A DNA stretch of 64,000 nucleotides from Holdemania massiliensis (GCF_022440805.1 NZ_JAKNTK010000001.1:4095811-4159810), one strand, 5' to 3'; positions 26,301 to 33,251 are shown, numbered from the stretch's first letter. Program-made: numbers and translations. Notes: generated from the letters alone by a model not told the origin.

Positions 26301-27758
26301 CAAAACACCAGAAAAATCTGCGACACTCATCCAGTTTTTCCCGCTATAATCCAAATCCTGCTCCAAACGGAAAAAGGCAGAAGGTGCGACAGACAAATAA
26401 CGTAAATCTGCCGGCGTCTTAATTAAATAAGGGTCTGTTTCAGTACCTTGTCCGCTAAGACTTATTGATGAATCCAAAGTTACTGGGGTATATGTGATAT
26501 GTTCCCCATGGTCTGAAGGTACAGTAAATTTTCCATCAATGGTTTTGACAACAAGGGAGGCTGTTGGTTCCAACATGATTTCTGTATTGGTATTTAAATA
26601 AGCAACCGGGTAATTGGACACCTGTTTTTTTACAATCGGATCACCATAGAATCCATCTAATCCCGATTCACTTTGTTTAAATGCAGCGATATAAAAATTT
26701 TTCAATGCATCCGAAAAAGTTGGCAGTTTTGTTTTTAATCCAGCATTCGCTAATACGGCTTCGATAAATTGAGCCGTATCCCCATTAAATTTTACATTAT
26801 AAACTGATTTAATGAATTCAATTGGCTGATAGTCTTCTGCTTTTTGACTGATTAGATAACGAACAAACAAATACGGCATGGAATAATCTTGAACCGTTGT
26901 ATTTCGATAAGTGGAGTACGTTAAAGCACTGCCTTTGCGGATCGTATTATTCCCCGAAATTTTCTCCAGCCAACCTGTTGGGTCATTACCACCCCAGGTA
27001 TAATCCATAATCGCTACAGATAAGCCTTCATTAAACCACCTCAGCGTGGAATCAGAATTTCCGCTCAGAACTTTCCAAAAGAAAACAGCATGTTGACCTT
27101 CATGCGTCAACAGACCACTTGTTCCATTGAAATAACCCTTTTTATATGTTTCAGGCGCGTTGATATGAATTGCTGTAATATCCGGATCCTGAGAAAAATA
27201 TCCAGAAGAGCCATTGCTTGTGACTTCCAACATGATGGATAGTTTTCCTGATCCGTCCTGATAAGGAAAGTCATGATTACTGATTTCGTTAAGAATCTCA
27301 TAAGGACGACCTTCATAGACTTGAATCATCTCTTCAGCAGCTAAAATCGCATTGTCACCATATTTTGCTTTTAAATCTTTATCCATCCAAATCACGCTGT
27401 GTTCACTGACCGCAAGTACCTCATACTGTCCACGCACTTCGCCAATCTGATAAGTTTTCACTCTCGCAGAACGGTTGGCATAATTGATTCGAGATTCAGG
27501 AATTTCCTTTTCGATGAAATTATCATTGGTTTCGTAAACTGAACGATTACTTTCATTCGCTGCCGCGCCCCCTGCGTCAACAACTAAGGCTCCGGTTGAT
27601 TCAGCATCACCGAATATTTTTGAATTGGTGTTGGTAATGACAATATAATCACCTTCTAAGATTTGCGGTGTATTCGCCTTTATTGTCATGGGTGCAGAGG
27701 GCAAAGCAAACAAGACTGCACTGATCAAGGCAGTCCATCGTCGAACAGAATTACGCAT
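20304..27758 (-). CDS. Giant secreted, membrane-anchored multidomain protein (zincin, GLUG, Ig-like, cadherin-like repeats)
   Basis: About 2484 aa from the ATG at 27758 (GAGGAG upstream). Signal peptide about 1-30. Residues about 90-400 hold a zincin-like domain: HEGQH at 219-223 and a downstream WFNEGLS glutamate. GLUG-type repeats (about 485-730) are followed by Ig-like Big_3 domains (about 820 and 900). About eleven cadherin-like beta-sandwich repeats follow, six of them nearly identical (1290-1835). Then come a helical region, a Pro/Thr-rich stalk with LPQTT and LPTET, and a C-terminal membrane helix with a basic tail. No canonical LPXTG was found. It is probably a surface adhesin or matrix/mucin-acting protease. 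Monocistronic. Confidence 0.88.
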   Translation of the reverse strand: MRNSVRRWTALISAVLFALPSAPMTIKANTPQILEGDYIVITNTNSKIFGDAESTGALVVDAGGAAANESNRSVYETNDNFIEKEIPESRINYANRSARVKTYQIGEVRGQYEVLAVSEHSVIWMDKDLKAKYGDNAILAAEEMIQVYEGRPYEILNEISNHDFPYQDGSGKLSIMLEVTSNGSSGYFSQDPDITAIHINAPETYKKGYFNGTSGLLTHEGQHAVFFWKVLSGNSDSTLRWFNEGLSVAIMDYTWGGNDPTGWLEKISGNNTIRKGSALTYSTYRNTTVQDYSMPYLFVRYLISQKAEDYQPIEFIKSVYNVKFNGDTAQFIEAVLANAGLKTKLPTFSDALKNFYIAAFKQSESGLDGFYGDPIVKKQVSNYPVAYLNTNTEIMLEPTASLVVKTIDGKFTVPSDHGEHITYTPVTLDSSISLSGQGTETDPYLIKTPADLRYLSVAPSAFFRLEQDLDYSGKNWMSVADFSGVLDGANHTIFSLNQPLISQNTGTIENLNVTVDINVDSSNYVGGLVCANQGIITDCSIGGTMRVNMLESSMSFLTQAIGGMSGYNEMPGIISRSYSTVALTGQLSASLSAIGNFVGYNTGIIEDSYSAGSLTVSRSTSAITSAYAGGFLGQSGSSTSFTQFGFRVQNCHSVTPLNITDSSNILKVGTFEGYANSTNQSSVYALSQADYPAVAVHTGEDNRKAQNKSAEEMKTEATFVSWDFGTVWTMGNAYPELGKAELILGEILGLAECYVGEDYNSRLKFSAQLQVNSGTVSITKNMLEGFNPEKEGPLTFTVNYRGQRKTHTIQVRKPTISEIEISNKPTKLNYQEGDHFNPEGIKLYAKTSDNVNLYIISGFTWEPEGPLDTSVKEIKIHYFDSTLTQTINVSEKIVDRIEIINEPEKMVYRPGEAFDPTGMQLRITYTNNNQTEIFGSNQFEKYGIGFAIENDGELVVIDTNELSPEINGMTLYATSGDVGVKIGLVYVIEPLNFKDQTIEVAAGVDYGDSDLNNGQAQMIQPIQVGEVTGGSGKYNYSPAYVVVDGTLALGFAGDILELRGKAENLGTYTKKIKVVDETTSEEVIATITVKVTNNKNSDADFETFEIPYDSTNANLVNGGIVGIVDSVNKTVTLNLPKAQDGSQYADKLIPAFKLTRGTLINVWNQVLMLEKDAYVLTSEDGTTVNKYTVIVNYEDDSLLRNAELKTLSIEGVDLGSFDSSIVQYSADVENNVTDLKVTATAQAEGATVTITGNQDLKVGKNEVVVKVVAKDGFTNKYYRITINRKAAPQKSTDASLKSLGISEGTLSPVFSKDTMSYTATVDNSVSQLTVSAESTDTKATVTGTGVQNLIVGTNTIEIGVTAEDGTTKKTYTIVVTRQAAKSTDATLKSLSINEGTLSPEFSKDTMSYTATVENSVSQLTISAEPTDTRATVTGSGVHNLTVGTNTIEVGVTAEDGTTKKTYTIVVTRQAPKSTDATLKSLSISEGTLSPEFSKDTMSYTATVDNRVSQLTVSAESTDTKATVTGSRVHNLTVGTNTIEVGVTAEDGTTKKTYTIVVTRQEAKSSDATLKSLNISEGTLFPEFSKDTMSYTATVDNSVSQLTVSAESTDTKATVTGSGVKNLADGTNTIEIGVTAEDGTTKKTYTIVVTRQAPKSTDATLKSLNISEGTLSPEFSQDTMSYTATVDNSVSQLTVSAESTDTKATVTGSGVKNLIVGTNTIEVGVTAEDGTTKKTYTIVITRQEAKSTDATLKSLSLNEGTLSPVFSKDTMSYTATVDNSVSQLTVSAEPTDTKATVTGTGIQNLTVGTNTIEIGVTAEDGTTKKTYTIVITRQEAKSSDATLKSLILSNGTLTPIFSPDTENYSVIVANSVKEITVNVATNHAKATAEVIGSTSLAEGENKISIQVTAEDGTVKTYTITITREALKSSDASLEELTLSAGSLDPQFNPEIFAYSVVVENEITSLQVHAVAKHANATVMATGFSDLQVGENQITVTVTAEDGTKKETIITVIRKEPIRSSNANLKAIQGIVLNETFDPEVLEYTAKAVNPSMIQILGITQDDQASVNAQASSLDDEGVLWTIHVTAADGSVKEYFVTITKEELELSHDALLLSLEGLNVDPEFNSYVYSYNAEVEADITSLTLNVTVSDHASVQISGHENLHEGQNKIVITVVAEDNSTSMTYTINVTRKSAAKPNADTQLLLEKLISTDKVNEGSMHDFVQLHQALNALPEDQKVFFTQEYQEKLNALKSVAEKVNHQPTGASVENIPWHIALEVEELSKEVAKGYVQSVLGKQEVLFGLQIQFVDRVNNDTLWNSGSSITIAVEKVIDLETFTEIKVYHIANGVPTERQITMEGGITKITSPDFSPFVVTGTRREQQKPHEEESKTENEVIPTPTASIPAKAKPKPTSEPSRLPQTTPETTPETNMKSEPTSLPTETPKASSVPEATIQPQKSTNQSSSWILWVTVLGIAVIGGGFFIFKKLK
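22254..23891 (-). repeat. Six tandem 273-bp repeats inside the surface-protein gene
   Basis: The interval is exactly 6 x 273 bp. Each unit encodes 91 aa that begin KS(S/T)DATLKSL, pass through GTLSPEFSKDTMSYTATV and end in TYTIVVTRQ. Units differ at a few positions (for example VENS/VDNR, SGVH/TGVQ). Five diverged units flank them. The high identity implies recent duplication or gene conversion, so copy number is likely to vary between strains. Confidence 0.93.
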
Positions 27759-27788
27759 AATAAATATACTCCTCATTCCTTAAACATG

Positions 27789-27839
27789 AACGCTGACAAA
27801 ATACCGAACTTTCTCCCTATTATTTTGTTAGCGTTTACA
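27789..27839 (-). promoter_or_regulatory. 15-bp inverted repeat and perfect cre site upstream of the surface-protein gene
   Basis: AACGCTGACAAAATA (27789-27803) and TATTTTGTTAGCGTT (27821-27835) are inverted repeats with one mismatch that pairs as G-U in RNA. On the minus strand TGTAAACGCTAACA (27826-27839) matches the CcpA consensus TGWAANCGNTNWCA at every fixed position. Both lie 31-82 bp upstream of the ATG, so carbon-source control of the surface protein is likely. Confidence 0.7.
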
Positions 27840-27975
27840 TCTTTAATGGTACTCGAAGATCTTGTTGAAAACAACGGTTATATAAGTAAAGTTCATAAAA
27901 CTTTTATATTTGTTCTTGAATTTCTAAAGAAATCCATTATATTTTTCCAAAGTCTTTCCATTTTTAATTGAAATG

Positions 27976-28022
27976 AAAAAAAACTCATGTTCAGAGCTTG
28001 TTCTAAGCCCTTAAACATGAGT
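27976..28022 (-). terminator. Intrinsic terminator after the flavin reductase gene
   Basis: ACTCATGTT (27983-27991) pairs with AACATGAGT (28014-28022). T7-8 follows on the minus strand, about 25 bp after the stop. Confidence 0.85.
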
Positions 28023-28046
28023 TCTATTGAGTTTGAAATTGATTAC

Positions 28047-29612
28047 TTATTCAGCGTAAGCTGCTGCCTGCTGACCTGCAATTCGGCCAAAGACGATGAT
28101 ATCCGCAACCGCATTGCCGCCTAAACGGTTAGCGCCGTGAACACCGCCGGTAACTTCGCCTGCTGCATACAGACCCGCGATAGCATTGCCTGAAGCATCC
28201 AGAACTTCTGTGTTCGGGTTGATCTTCAGACCGCCCATGGTGTGATGAACACCCGGAGCCACTTTGATTGCATAGTAAGGACCTTCATCCAGCTTGTTCG
28301 CAAAGCTGGTACGGCCGAATTCTTCATCTTTGCCCGCTTCTACACAAGCATTCCACTTATCCATCGTTTCAACTAAAGCTGTACCATCAACACCCATGGC
28401 AGCAGCCAGAGCTTCAACATCCGCACCTTCAACCGTCAGACCCTGCTTGATGTAACCCGCAATAACGCTGGAAGCTTCAACCATCTTGTTATCGACGATC
28501 AGCCATGCAAATCCGCCCGGCTGAGCAACTTCAGCAGCGGATACAGCATCCCGCGTACCGACTTCATCAAAGAAACGCTTGCCTTCGCTGTTGACCAGAA
28601 TCGCACCATCGCCGCGCAGCCCTTCAGTGATCAGAGCGCTGGTTTCCTGAGAAACTGTCGGATGGATCTGAATCTGTTCCATATCTACAGTATCCGCACC
28701 GATCGCCTGAGCCATAACGATGCCGTCGCCTGTCATACCCGGAGCATTGGTGCAGACAAAGCCTTCATAATCCGGCTTGTACTGTAAAACCATTTCGGTA
28801 TTGGCTGCGAAACCGCCGGTTGCCAAAACAACCGCTTTGCCGGTATAGGTTGTTTCTCCCGCTTTAACGCCGGTAACCTTTCCGTCGGTTACGACTAATT
28901 CTGTCGCCGCCGTTTCCATGACAAACTGAATGCCTTTGCCTTCTGCGGCTTTGGTCAGCTTTGGTACTAAATAAGAACCAACAGCTACCGTCTTGCCTTC
29001 ATCATTGACCGGCTTATGAATCCGCTTTACACTGGCACCGCCGAAGCTGCCAACCTGGGACAGATCCGCATCCACGGTCTTCAACCATTCAATGCCGTTC
29101 TTCGCTTCATTCGCCAGAACTTCTACCAATGCATGATCGTTCAGGTTCTTGCCGCCGACCAGCGTATCCAACATAAACAGTTCTTCTGTATCGAAGTAAC
29201 CTGTCGGATTGGCCTGGTATTCTTCCCACTGCGTTTCCACAGTGGCAACCAGATCCGCTAAATCCGGATAGCTTTCCTTAGCGCTGGCCAGCATTTTTTC
29301 AACACCAGCACCTTCCGTGAATTCATTCTCATCTTGTTCTGGTGTATTTGCAGCATTCATCCCGCCAGTAGAACGCGTTGTGTTGCCGCCTGTCATCGCT
29401 GCTTTTTCAATAACGATAACCGACTTGCCTGCGTTTGCCGCTTCGATCGCTGCTGTCATGCCCGCTCCGCCGGCGCCTACGACGATAACGTCAGCTTCTG
29501 TTGCTGCCGCTTCCGGAGTCGGTGTTGTCTCGTTGCCCTCGGTCTTCGGCGCGCTGGAACAGCCCGTCAGAAGCATCAAGCTGGCAAGAGTAAGAGCAAT
29601 TAATTTCTTCAT
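28047..29612 (-). CDS. Flavocytochrome c / fumarate-reductase-like flavoprotein, lipoprotein
   Basis: A 521-aa protein. The lipobox LMLLTGCSS predicts attachment to the outer face of the membrane after cleavage before Cys18. A Thr/Pro/Ala linker leads to the FAD-binding motif VIVVGAGGAGMTAAIEAA. The catalytic domain has LRGDGAILVNSEGKRFFDE, PGVHHTMGG and the FAD-contacting GEVTGGVHGANRLGGNA. This is the FrdA/UrdA-type extracytosolic reductase family, which uses small electron acceptors such as fumarate or urocanate. No haem motif and no FMN-binding domain are present, so the electron donor must be a separate protein. Confidence 0.9.
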   Translation of the reverse strand: MKKLIALTLASLMLLTGCSSAPKTEGNETTPTPEAAATEADVIVVGAGGAGMTAAIEAANAGKSVIVIEKAAMTGGNTTRSTGGMNAANTPEQDENEFTEGAGVEKMLASAKESYPDLADLVATVETQWEEYQANPTGYFDTEELFMLDTLVGGKNLNDHALVEVLANEAKNGIEWLKTVDADLSQVGSFGGASVKRIHKPVNDEGKTVAVGSYLVPKLTKAAEGKGIQFVMETAATELVVTDGKVTGVKAGETTYTGKAVVLATGGFAANTEMVLQYKPDYEGFVCTNAPGMTGDGIVMAQAIGADTVDMEQIQIHPTVSQETSALITEGLRGDGAILVNSEGKRFFDEVGTRDAVSAAEVAQPGGFAWLIVDNKMVEASSVIAGYIKQGLTVEGADVEALAAAMGVDGTALVETMDKWNACVEAGKDEEFGRTSFANKLDEGPYYAIKVAPGVHHTMGGLKINPNTEVLDASGNAIAGLYAAGEVTGGVHGANRLGGNAVADIIVFGRIAGQQAAAYAE

Positions 29613-29647
29613 TTCATTCTCTCCTTTGCAAATGCTTTTGCGTTCTT

Positions 29648-29675
29648 AGTATATCAATTTGCACAGGATAATCAA
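29648..29675 (-). promoter_or_regulatory. Promoter of the flavin reductase gene
   Basis: On the minus strand TTGATT (29670-29675) and TATACT (29648-29653) are separated by 16 bases; AAGGAGAG precedes the ATG at 29612. Confidence 0.65.
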
Positions 29676-29794
29676 GAAAATTTTCACAAATCTTACACAA
29701 TTTACTAAATCCTTTTAACATTGCGCTTTTTTTCATAACGAAAAGAAATTAATCATAGATAATTTGGTTATTAATCTTCAATTTATGAAAGCGG

Positions 29795-30202
29795 TTAAAA
29801 TAGCAATTTAGCCCAGGCTTCGCAATGGATATCTGAAACTGGGACCCACCCCAGCTTTTTATAAAAGCTACGGATTTTTTCTACATCATCGCTAAGCAAT
29901 ATTTTCTGGCGGACCTGAGGATAGCGGTCACACAGCGTTTTAAGCAGCAAGGTTCCCCAGCCTTGATTTTGATAGTCCGGATCCACAATTAGATCCTGCA
30001 CATAGAGAATTGTCTCTCCATCTCCCACAGCTCTTACAAAACCCAGCAGCTGATCCTCATGACTCAGCTCCAAAACGCAGAGCGAACGATCAAAAGCCGA
30101 GCGAATCCGCTGGGGCTGGCGCGTGTATTCAGTCCAGCCGACAGCTTCATATAAGCGTAAAATTTGTTCTTCACGACCGGGCTGCATTGTTTGAATAATC
30201 AT
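29795..30202 (-). CDS. GNAT-family N-acetyltransferase
   Basis: A 135-aa cytosolic protein with the GNAT core: YVQDLIVDPDYQNQGWGTLLLKTL, in which Q-x2-G-x-G is the acetyl-CoA-binding loop, followed by RSFYKKLGWVP near the C-terminus. GGAGGATC precedes the ATG. Substrate unknown. It stands alone between the flavin reductase and a small hypothetical. Confidence 0.9.
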   Translation of the reverse strand: MIIQTMQPGREEQILRLYEAVGWTEYTRQPQRIRSAFDRSLCVLELSHEDQLLGFVRAVGDGETILYVQDLIVDPDYQNQGWGTLLLKTLCDRYPQVRQKILLSDDVEKIRSFYKKLGWVPVSDIHCEAWAKLLF

Positions 30203-30401
30203 CGCTGATCCTCCTTGATGACGCTCTGTTCCATTTTATGAAATCGATGTAAGTTTCAGAATATTTTTGATTTATTGCCTGCTTTTCTATTCTTGATCTT
30301 AATTCCAACAAAATCACAACGCTGATTGATCTTCATGCCCTGTTTCATCTGATTTCCTTCATTACCATGAACTCGAATCCGCTATGAAACAAAGACAATG
30401 C

Positions 30402-30671
30402 CTAAGCTTCATTGGCGTCTTTTAACCGGATGCTTTCCAAAGCCGATTTCAGCTCCGGATAATCAGAAAAAGACAAAGACCAGTCCAGCCAGCGGAAAAC
30501 TTCCTGCCACGTTCCCAAATGATACAATCCCAGCGGACATTCGGTCAGAATTTCCAACAGGCGTTCTCGATAAACCGGCTTTCGCAGATCCGTCAGCGTT
30601 TCCGCCTGCACTTCATTTTTAAGAAAGATTAAGATCTGTTCAATCGCACTGTTGATCCCAAACACACACAT
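30402..30671 (-). CDS. Uncharacterised 89-aa protein
   Basis: Begins MCVFGINSAIEQILIFLKNE at the ATG at 30671, preceded by AGGTGGG; a GTG three codons earlier is less likely. It is a helical, acidic protein with a tryptophan-rich middle (TWQEVFRWLDWSLSF). No family recognised. Its distinguishing feature is the pair of AAAGT-N2-ACTTT palindromes upstream (30704-30801), shared with the small gene at 45071-45253. Confidence 0.65.
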   Translation of the reverse strand: MCVFGINSAIEQILIFLKNEVQAETLTDLRKPVYRERLLEILTECPLGLYHLGTWQEVFRWLDWSLSFSDYPELKSALESIRLKDANEA

Positions 30672-30703
30672 GTTTCCCACCTGTCTTTCTTTGCTTGTAT
30701 CAT

Positions 30704-30801
30704 AAAGTAGACTTTACCTGACGATTGAAATATAATAAGAATTACTGGAAAAAGCCTGGTTTTTGGGCATATTTTGGCCTGGTGCAAAAAGTCTACTTTT
30801 T
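30704..30801. promoter_or_regulatory. Pair of AAAAAGT-N2-ACTTTTT palindromes, locus A
   Basis: AAAGTAGACTTT (30704-30715) and AAAAAGTCTACTTTTT (30786-30801) are near-perfect palindromes whose centres are 84 bp apart. The first lies 33 bp before the ATG of the 89-aa gene. The same motif pair occurs upstream of the small gene at 45253. Confidence 0.7.
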
Positions 30802-30845
30802 CAACCAAATCCTGGAAATCGCAACTGATCTTTCCGCTATGATCA

Positions 30846-30875
30846 AAAGAAAAGATCCGCCAGAATCCGGATCTT
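30846..30875 (-). terminator. Intrinsic terminator after the AT-hook protein gene
   Basis: AAGATCCG (30852-30859) pairs with CGGATCTT (30868-30875), and TTTTCTTTTG follows on the minus strand, about 45 bp after the stop at 30919. Confidence 0.75.
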
Positions 30876-30918
30876 TCTACAACAGTTCATTATGAAGTTT
30901 TTCAGCCTTGGATAATGA

Positions 30919-31617
30919 TTATTTAACTTCCTGAATATTTCCGCTTTTATCCGCTAAGATAACACTGACATTCAGTTTATTCTTCAGAACTTTCGGTATC
31001 TCGCTCCACTGTTTGCGATAGACCGACGAATCATTGAAAGCTACGCTGTAACGAACGGAGCTGGCTGTATCCTCACTGATTTCTTTAAGAATGGAATTGA
31101 TCTTTACCGGCAACGGCTGACGTCGTCCGCGATGGGTTCCCTGAACTTCGATGATCCAGGTAATGCCATCTTTTTCAGCTTGGATCTTATTGGGGAATTC
31201 TGTTGTCTGCCAGCCGCGTTCATTCAGCCAGGCTGCCAGAATCCGCCGCAGATCTTCCGTATTCCGGCTGCTTTTCATCATTCGGTCACGCCGCTTCTGT
31301 TCCTCACTCTTAGCCGGACGGCCGCGCTTTTTCGGCGGGAACATCACTTCCCGATCCGTCAGGTTATCGACATAATACCGAACCCGCAGGTGAGAGCCAA
31401 AACCAGTTTGTCCCTTCGGACGCTGCAGGATTTCATCACCTTGATATAACAGCTTGTAGATTGCCTGACAACAGGTCGGCATTGTCGCATGTTCCGGCGA
31501 AACCTCCTGATGTAGTTCTTTGGAACTAATTTCTATCCATTTCTCCCCTCGATCATGAGCCTCCTGCTTCTTCTGCTGAAGTATTCTTAAATAATCGTTG
31601 ATTCCCGGACCCTTCAT
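30919..31617 (-). CDS. Uncharacterised DNA-binding/nuclease-like protein with AT-hook
   Basis: A 232-aa basic protein in three parts. Residues 1-90 resemble a winged helix (KELHQEVSPEHATMPTCCQAIYKLL). Around 95-103 PPKKRGRPAKS is an AT-hook-type DNA minor-groove motif. Residues about 120-232 contain ERGWQTTEFPN, then WIIEVQGTHRGRRQPLPVKI; the spaced acidic residue, E-V-Q and basic residues recall a PD-(D/E)xK-like fold, but this is not established. Single gene with its own terminator. A nucleoid or regulatory protein is an alternative to a nuclease. Confidence 0.65.
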   Translation of the reverse strand: MKGPGINDYLRILQQKKQEAHDRGEKWIEISSKELHQEVSPEHATMPTCCQAIYKLLYQGDEILQRPKGQTGFGSHLRVRYYVDNLTDREVMFPPKKRGRPAKSEEQKRRDRMMKSSRNTEDLRRILAAWLNERGWQTTEFPNKIQAEKDGITWIIEVQGTHRGRRQPLPVKINSILKEISEDTASSVRYSVAFNDSSVYRKQWSEIPKVLKNKLNVSVILADKSGNIQEVK

Positions 31618-31810
31618 CCTTATTCACTCACTTTCTTTACCTTGACGACGTCATTATAGGGGTTGGGGTTTGTCGAAATCCCGCGTAACGTGTCGTTGTA
31701 TGAAAAATAGTTGATTTATCCGAATTTATCCCCGGAAAATCGCTTATTTTTCCTTTGTTTTTCAGGTAATCCTACATCATTCTTTCAGGTTGTCCGGGAT
31801 TCTAAAGCTC

Positions 31811-31843
31811 AAAAAACAAAAAAACCGGGTCTTAAAGACCCGG
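31811..31843 (-). terminator. Intrinsic terminator after divIC
   Basis: CCGGGTCTT (31825-31833) pairs with AAGACCCGG (31835-31843), and a T7 tract follows on the minus strand. It lies about 20 bp after the divIC stop and closes the yabP-yabQ-divIC run. Confidence 0.88.
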
Positions 31844-31864
31844 CTTTCATTGCGTATTCCTTGG

Positions 31865-32203
31865 CTATTTCTTGTCGTCAGACGGCAGATAGAATATCTG
31901 TTCACCTTCCTTGGAAAGCATAAAGCTTCCCCGTGCATAGCTTTGTACGTAAGCAGGATCTTCAAGTTTATCCCGCTGCAGTGTCAGATATTTATTTTCT
32001 TCCTGAAGGGTTTTCAGCTCTTCTTCCACACGGGAGATCTGCTGCTTCAATTCCATCGTCGTTAAGACTTCCTTCACTACGCCGTAAAGCATAAACAAGG
32101 AAAAACAAATGACGACCAAGCTGATGAACTTTGCAAGCATGCTCCGTTTTTTCCGTCCTTTGGGTTTGACGGTTTTCGGCTCATTTCGATTTTCAGCTGT
32201 CAA
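31865..32203 (-). CDS. divIC: Septum formation initiator DivIC/FtsB-like
   Basis: A 112-aa bitopic membrane protein. A basic cytoplasmic N-terminus (KPKGRKKRSM), one membrane helix (about 26-45) and an extracellular coiled coil (about 48-85, ELKQQISRVEEELKTLQEEN) match DivIC. DivIC acts with FtsL and DivIB in the divisome. Gene order after yabQ agrees with Bacillus yabP-yabQ-divIC. A 160-bp gap with no gene separates it from yabQ. Confidence 0.9.
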   Translation of the reverse strand: MTAENRNEPKTVKPKGRKKRSMLAKFISLVVICFSLFMLYGVVKEVLTTMELKQQISRVEEELKTLQEENKYLTLQRDKLEDPAYVQSYARGSFMLSKEGEQIFYLPSDDKK

Positions 32204-32361
32204 GTTCGATTCCTCCTTCGCCTGCTTTCTTGCGAAAATGATAAAAATTTAGGTGCACTTTTATTATACTTAAAATTCATTTAAACGCAAGTGAAACTCC
32301 GGTGAAGTGAAAGGAAGGAGCCTTATTCATTCACTGCCCGCGCTCCCCATCGGGACACAAT

Positions 32362-32901
32362 TTATAAAACAGCGGACGAAGCGTCTTCCGGTTCAGGGTG
32401 TTTTCGTTTTCGCTTCGCCTGCCGTTTTTGTTTTTTTAGCTGCTTTTTTGCCTGCTTTGCCTGATGTTTTTTCTGATGTTTCGCTTTCTGAAGCTGCTGC
32501 TTTTCCGCTTTCTTTTTCCGGCGAAGCTCCGAATGCTGTTTCAGGACTGCCTGATTTTTAGCCTTTTGTGTTTTCAGACAGGTCAGCTGCTTGGCACCCC
32601 AGCGAACGATTCCTTCAAACACAGGGGAAAAGGTCATAGCATAAAATTTCAGATAAATCGCCACGCCCAGCACAAACACCAGAATCAGATACATCTGCGT
32701 CTGACCGCCGGTAATCGGCAGCAGTCCGGCATACATGAGCGTGACAAAAACAAAGAAGTAGAGGGTTTCTATAACCCATCTCACAACATGTCGGCGAAAG
32801 TGCCAGGTCAGCCGATTCATTCCGCTCCAGGTCAAAGCGAACACCCAGCCGCTGAAAAAATGATAAACCAGCGCCTGAAATTGCTGGGGAAGCAGGATCA
32901 T
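32362..32901 (-). CDS. yabQ: Spore cortex biosynthesis protein YabQ
   Basis: A 179-aa protein with an N-terminal membrane domain of about four helices (residues 1-95), then an extraordinarily lysine/glutamine-rich tail (about 110-165, runs such as KKKAEKQQLQKAKHQKKHQ). YabQ is needed for spore cortex formation. Its start overlaps the yabP stop by four bases (ATGA), so they are translationally coupled. The family is assigned from topology, context and order; the basic tail is longer than I would expect. Confidence 0.82.
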   Translation of the reverse strand: MILLPQQFQALVYHFFSGWVFALTWSGMNRLTWHFRRHVVRWVIETLYFFVFVTLMYAGLLPITGGQTQMYLILVFVLGVAIYLKFYAMTFSPVFEGIVRWGAKQLTCLKTQKAKNQAVLKQHSELRRKKKAEKQQLQKAKHQKKHQAKQAKKQLKKQKRQAKRKRKHPEPEDASSAVL

Positions 32902-33203
32902 TTCAACAATTTACCCAGAAATGATTCCTTGCCCGGCCCTTTTTTATTCACAATATATTCCAGACGGTCGATCACTCCGCGGATGCTGACCTCTCCCCGC
33001 TCTGTGTCCAGCTTGCCCAGCGTCAGATCCTTGCCCTGCACCAGCATCCAGCCCTGGCTGGTTTCTAAGAGGAATTCATTGCTGTCAAAACTGTCGATCT
33101 GCTTGACCCCCGTCAGATCCAGGCTTTTCCTATCTTTCATCACCACGTTATGATACGGATTCGTTTCAAATTTTAAAGGATTGGATAACAGACTTTCACT
33201 CAT
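32898..33203 (-). CDS. yabP: Sporulation protein YabP
   Basis: A 101-aa soluble protein of the YabP/YqfC family: SLDLTGVKQIDSFDSNEFLLETSQGWMLVQGKDLTLGKLD and GEVSIRGVIDRLEYI. YabP is involved in sporulation. The ATG at 33203 follows AGGAGG at good spacing; longer in-frame starts would fall in the upstream hairpin. That AGGAGG lies within the 3' arm of an intrinsic terminator, so translation and termination are in competition. Confidence 0.88.
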   Translation of the reverse strand: MSESLLSNPLKFETNPYHNVVMKDRKSLDLTGVKQIDSFDSNEFLLETSQGWMLVQGKDLTLGKLDTERGEVSIRGVIDRLEYIVNKKGPGKESFLGKLLK

Positions 33204-33205
33204 AA

Positions 33206-33247
33206 GAAAAAACCTCCTGTTCTCTACCACCGTATGAACAGAAGGTT
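33206..33247 (-). terminator. Intrinsic terminator whose 3' arm holds the yabP ribosome binding site
   Basis: On the minus strand AACCTTCTGTTC (33236-33247) pairs with GAACAGGAGGTT (33211-33222) in 12 bp, with one T-G pair and a 13-base loop. It is followed by T6 (33207-33212 on plus as A6). AGGAGG in the 3' arm is the yabP Shine-Dalgarno site, nine bases before its ATG. It starts four bases after the rqcP stop. Confidence 0.82.
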
Positions 33248-33251
33248 TCGT

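Noticed and set aside
27784..27797. Second cre near the surface-protein ATG
   Set aside because: The AACGCTGACA stretch has three mismatches to the consensus and is explained as the other arm of the inverted repeat.
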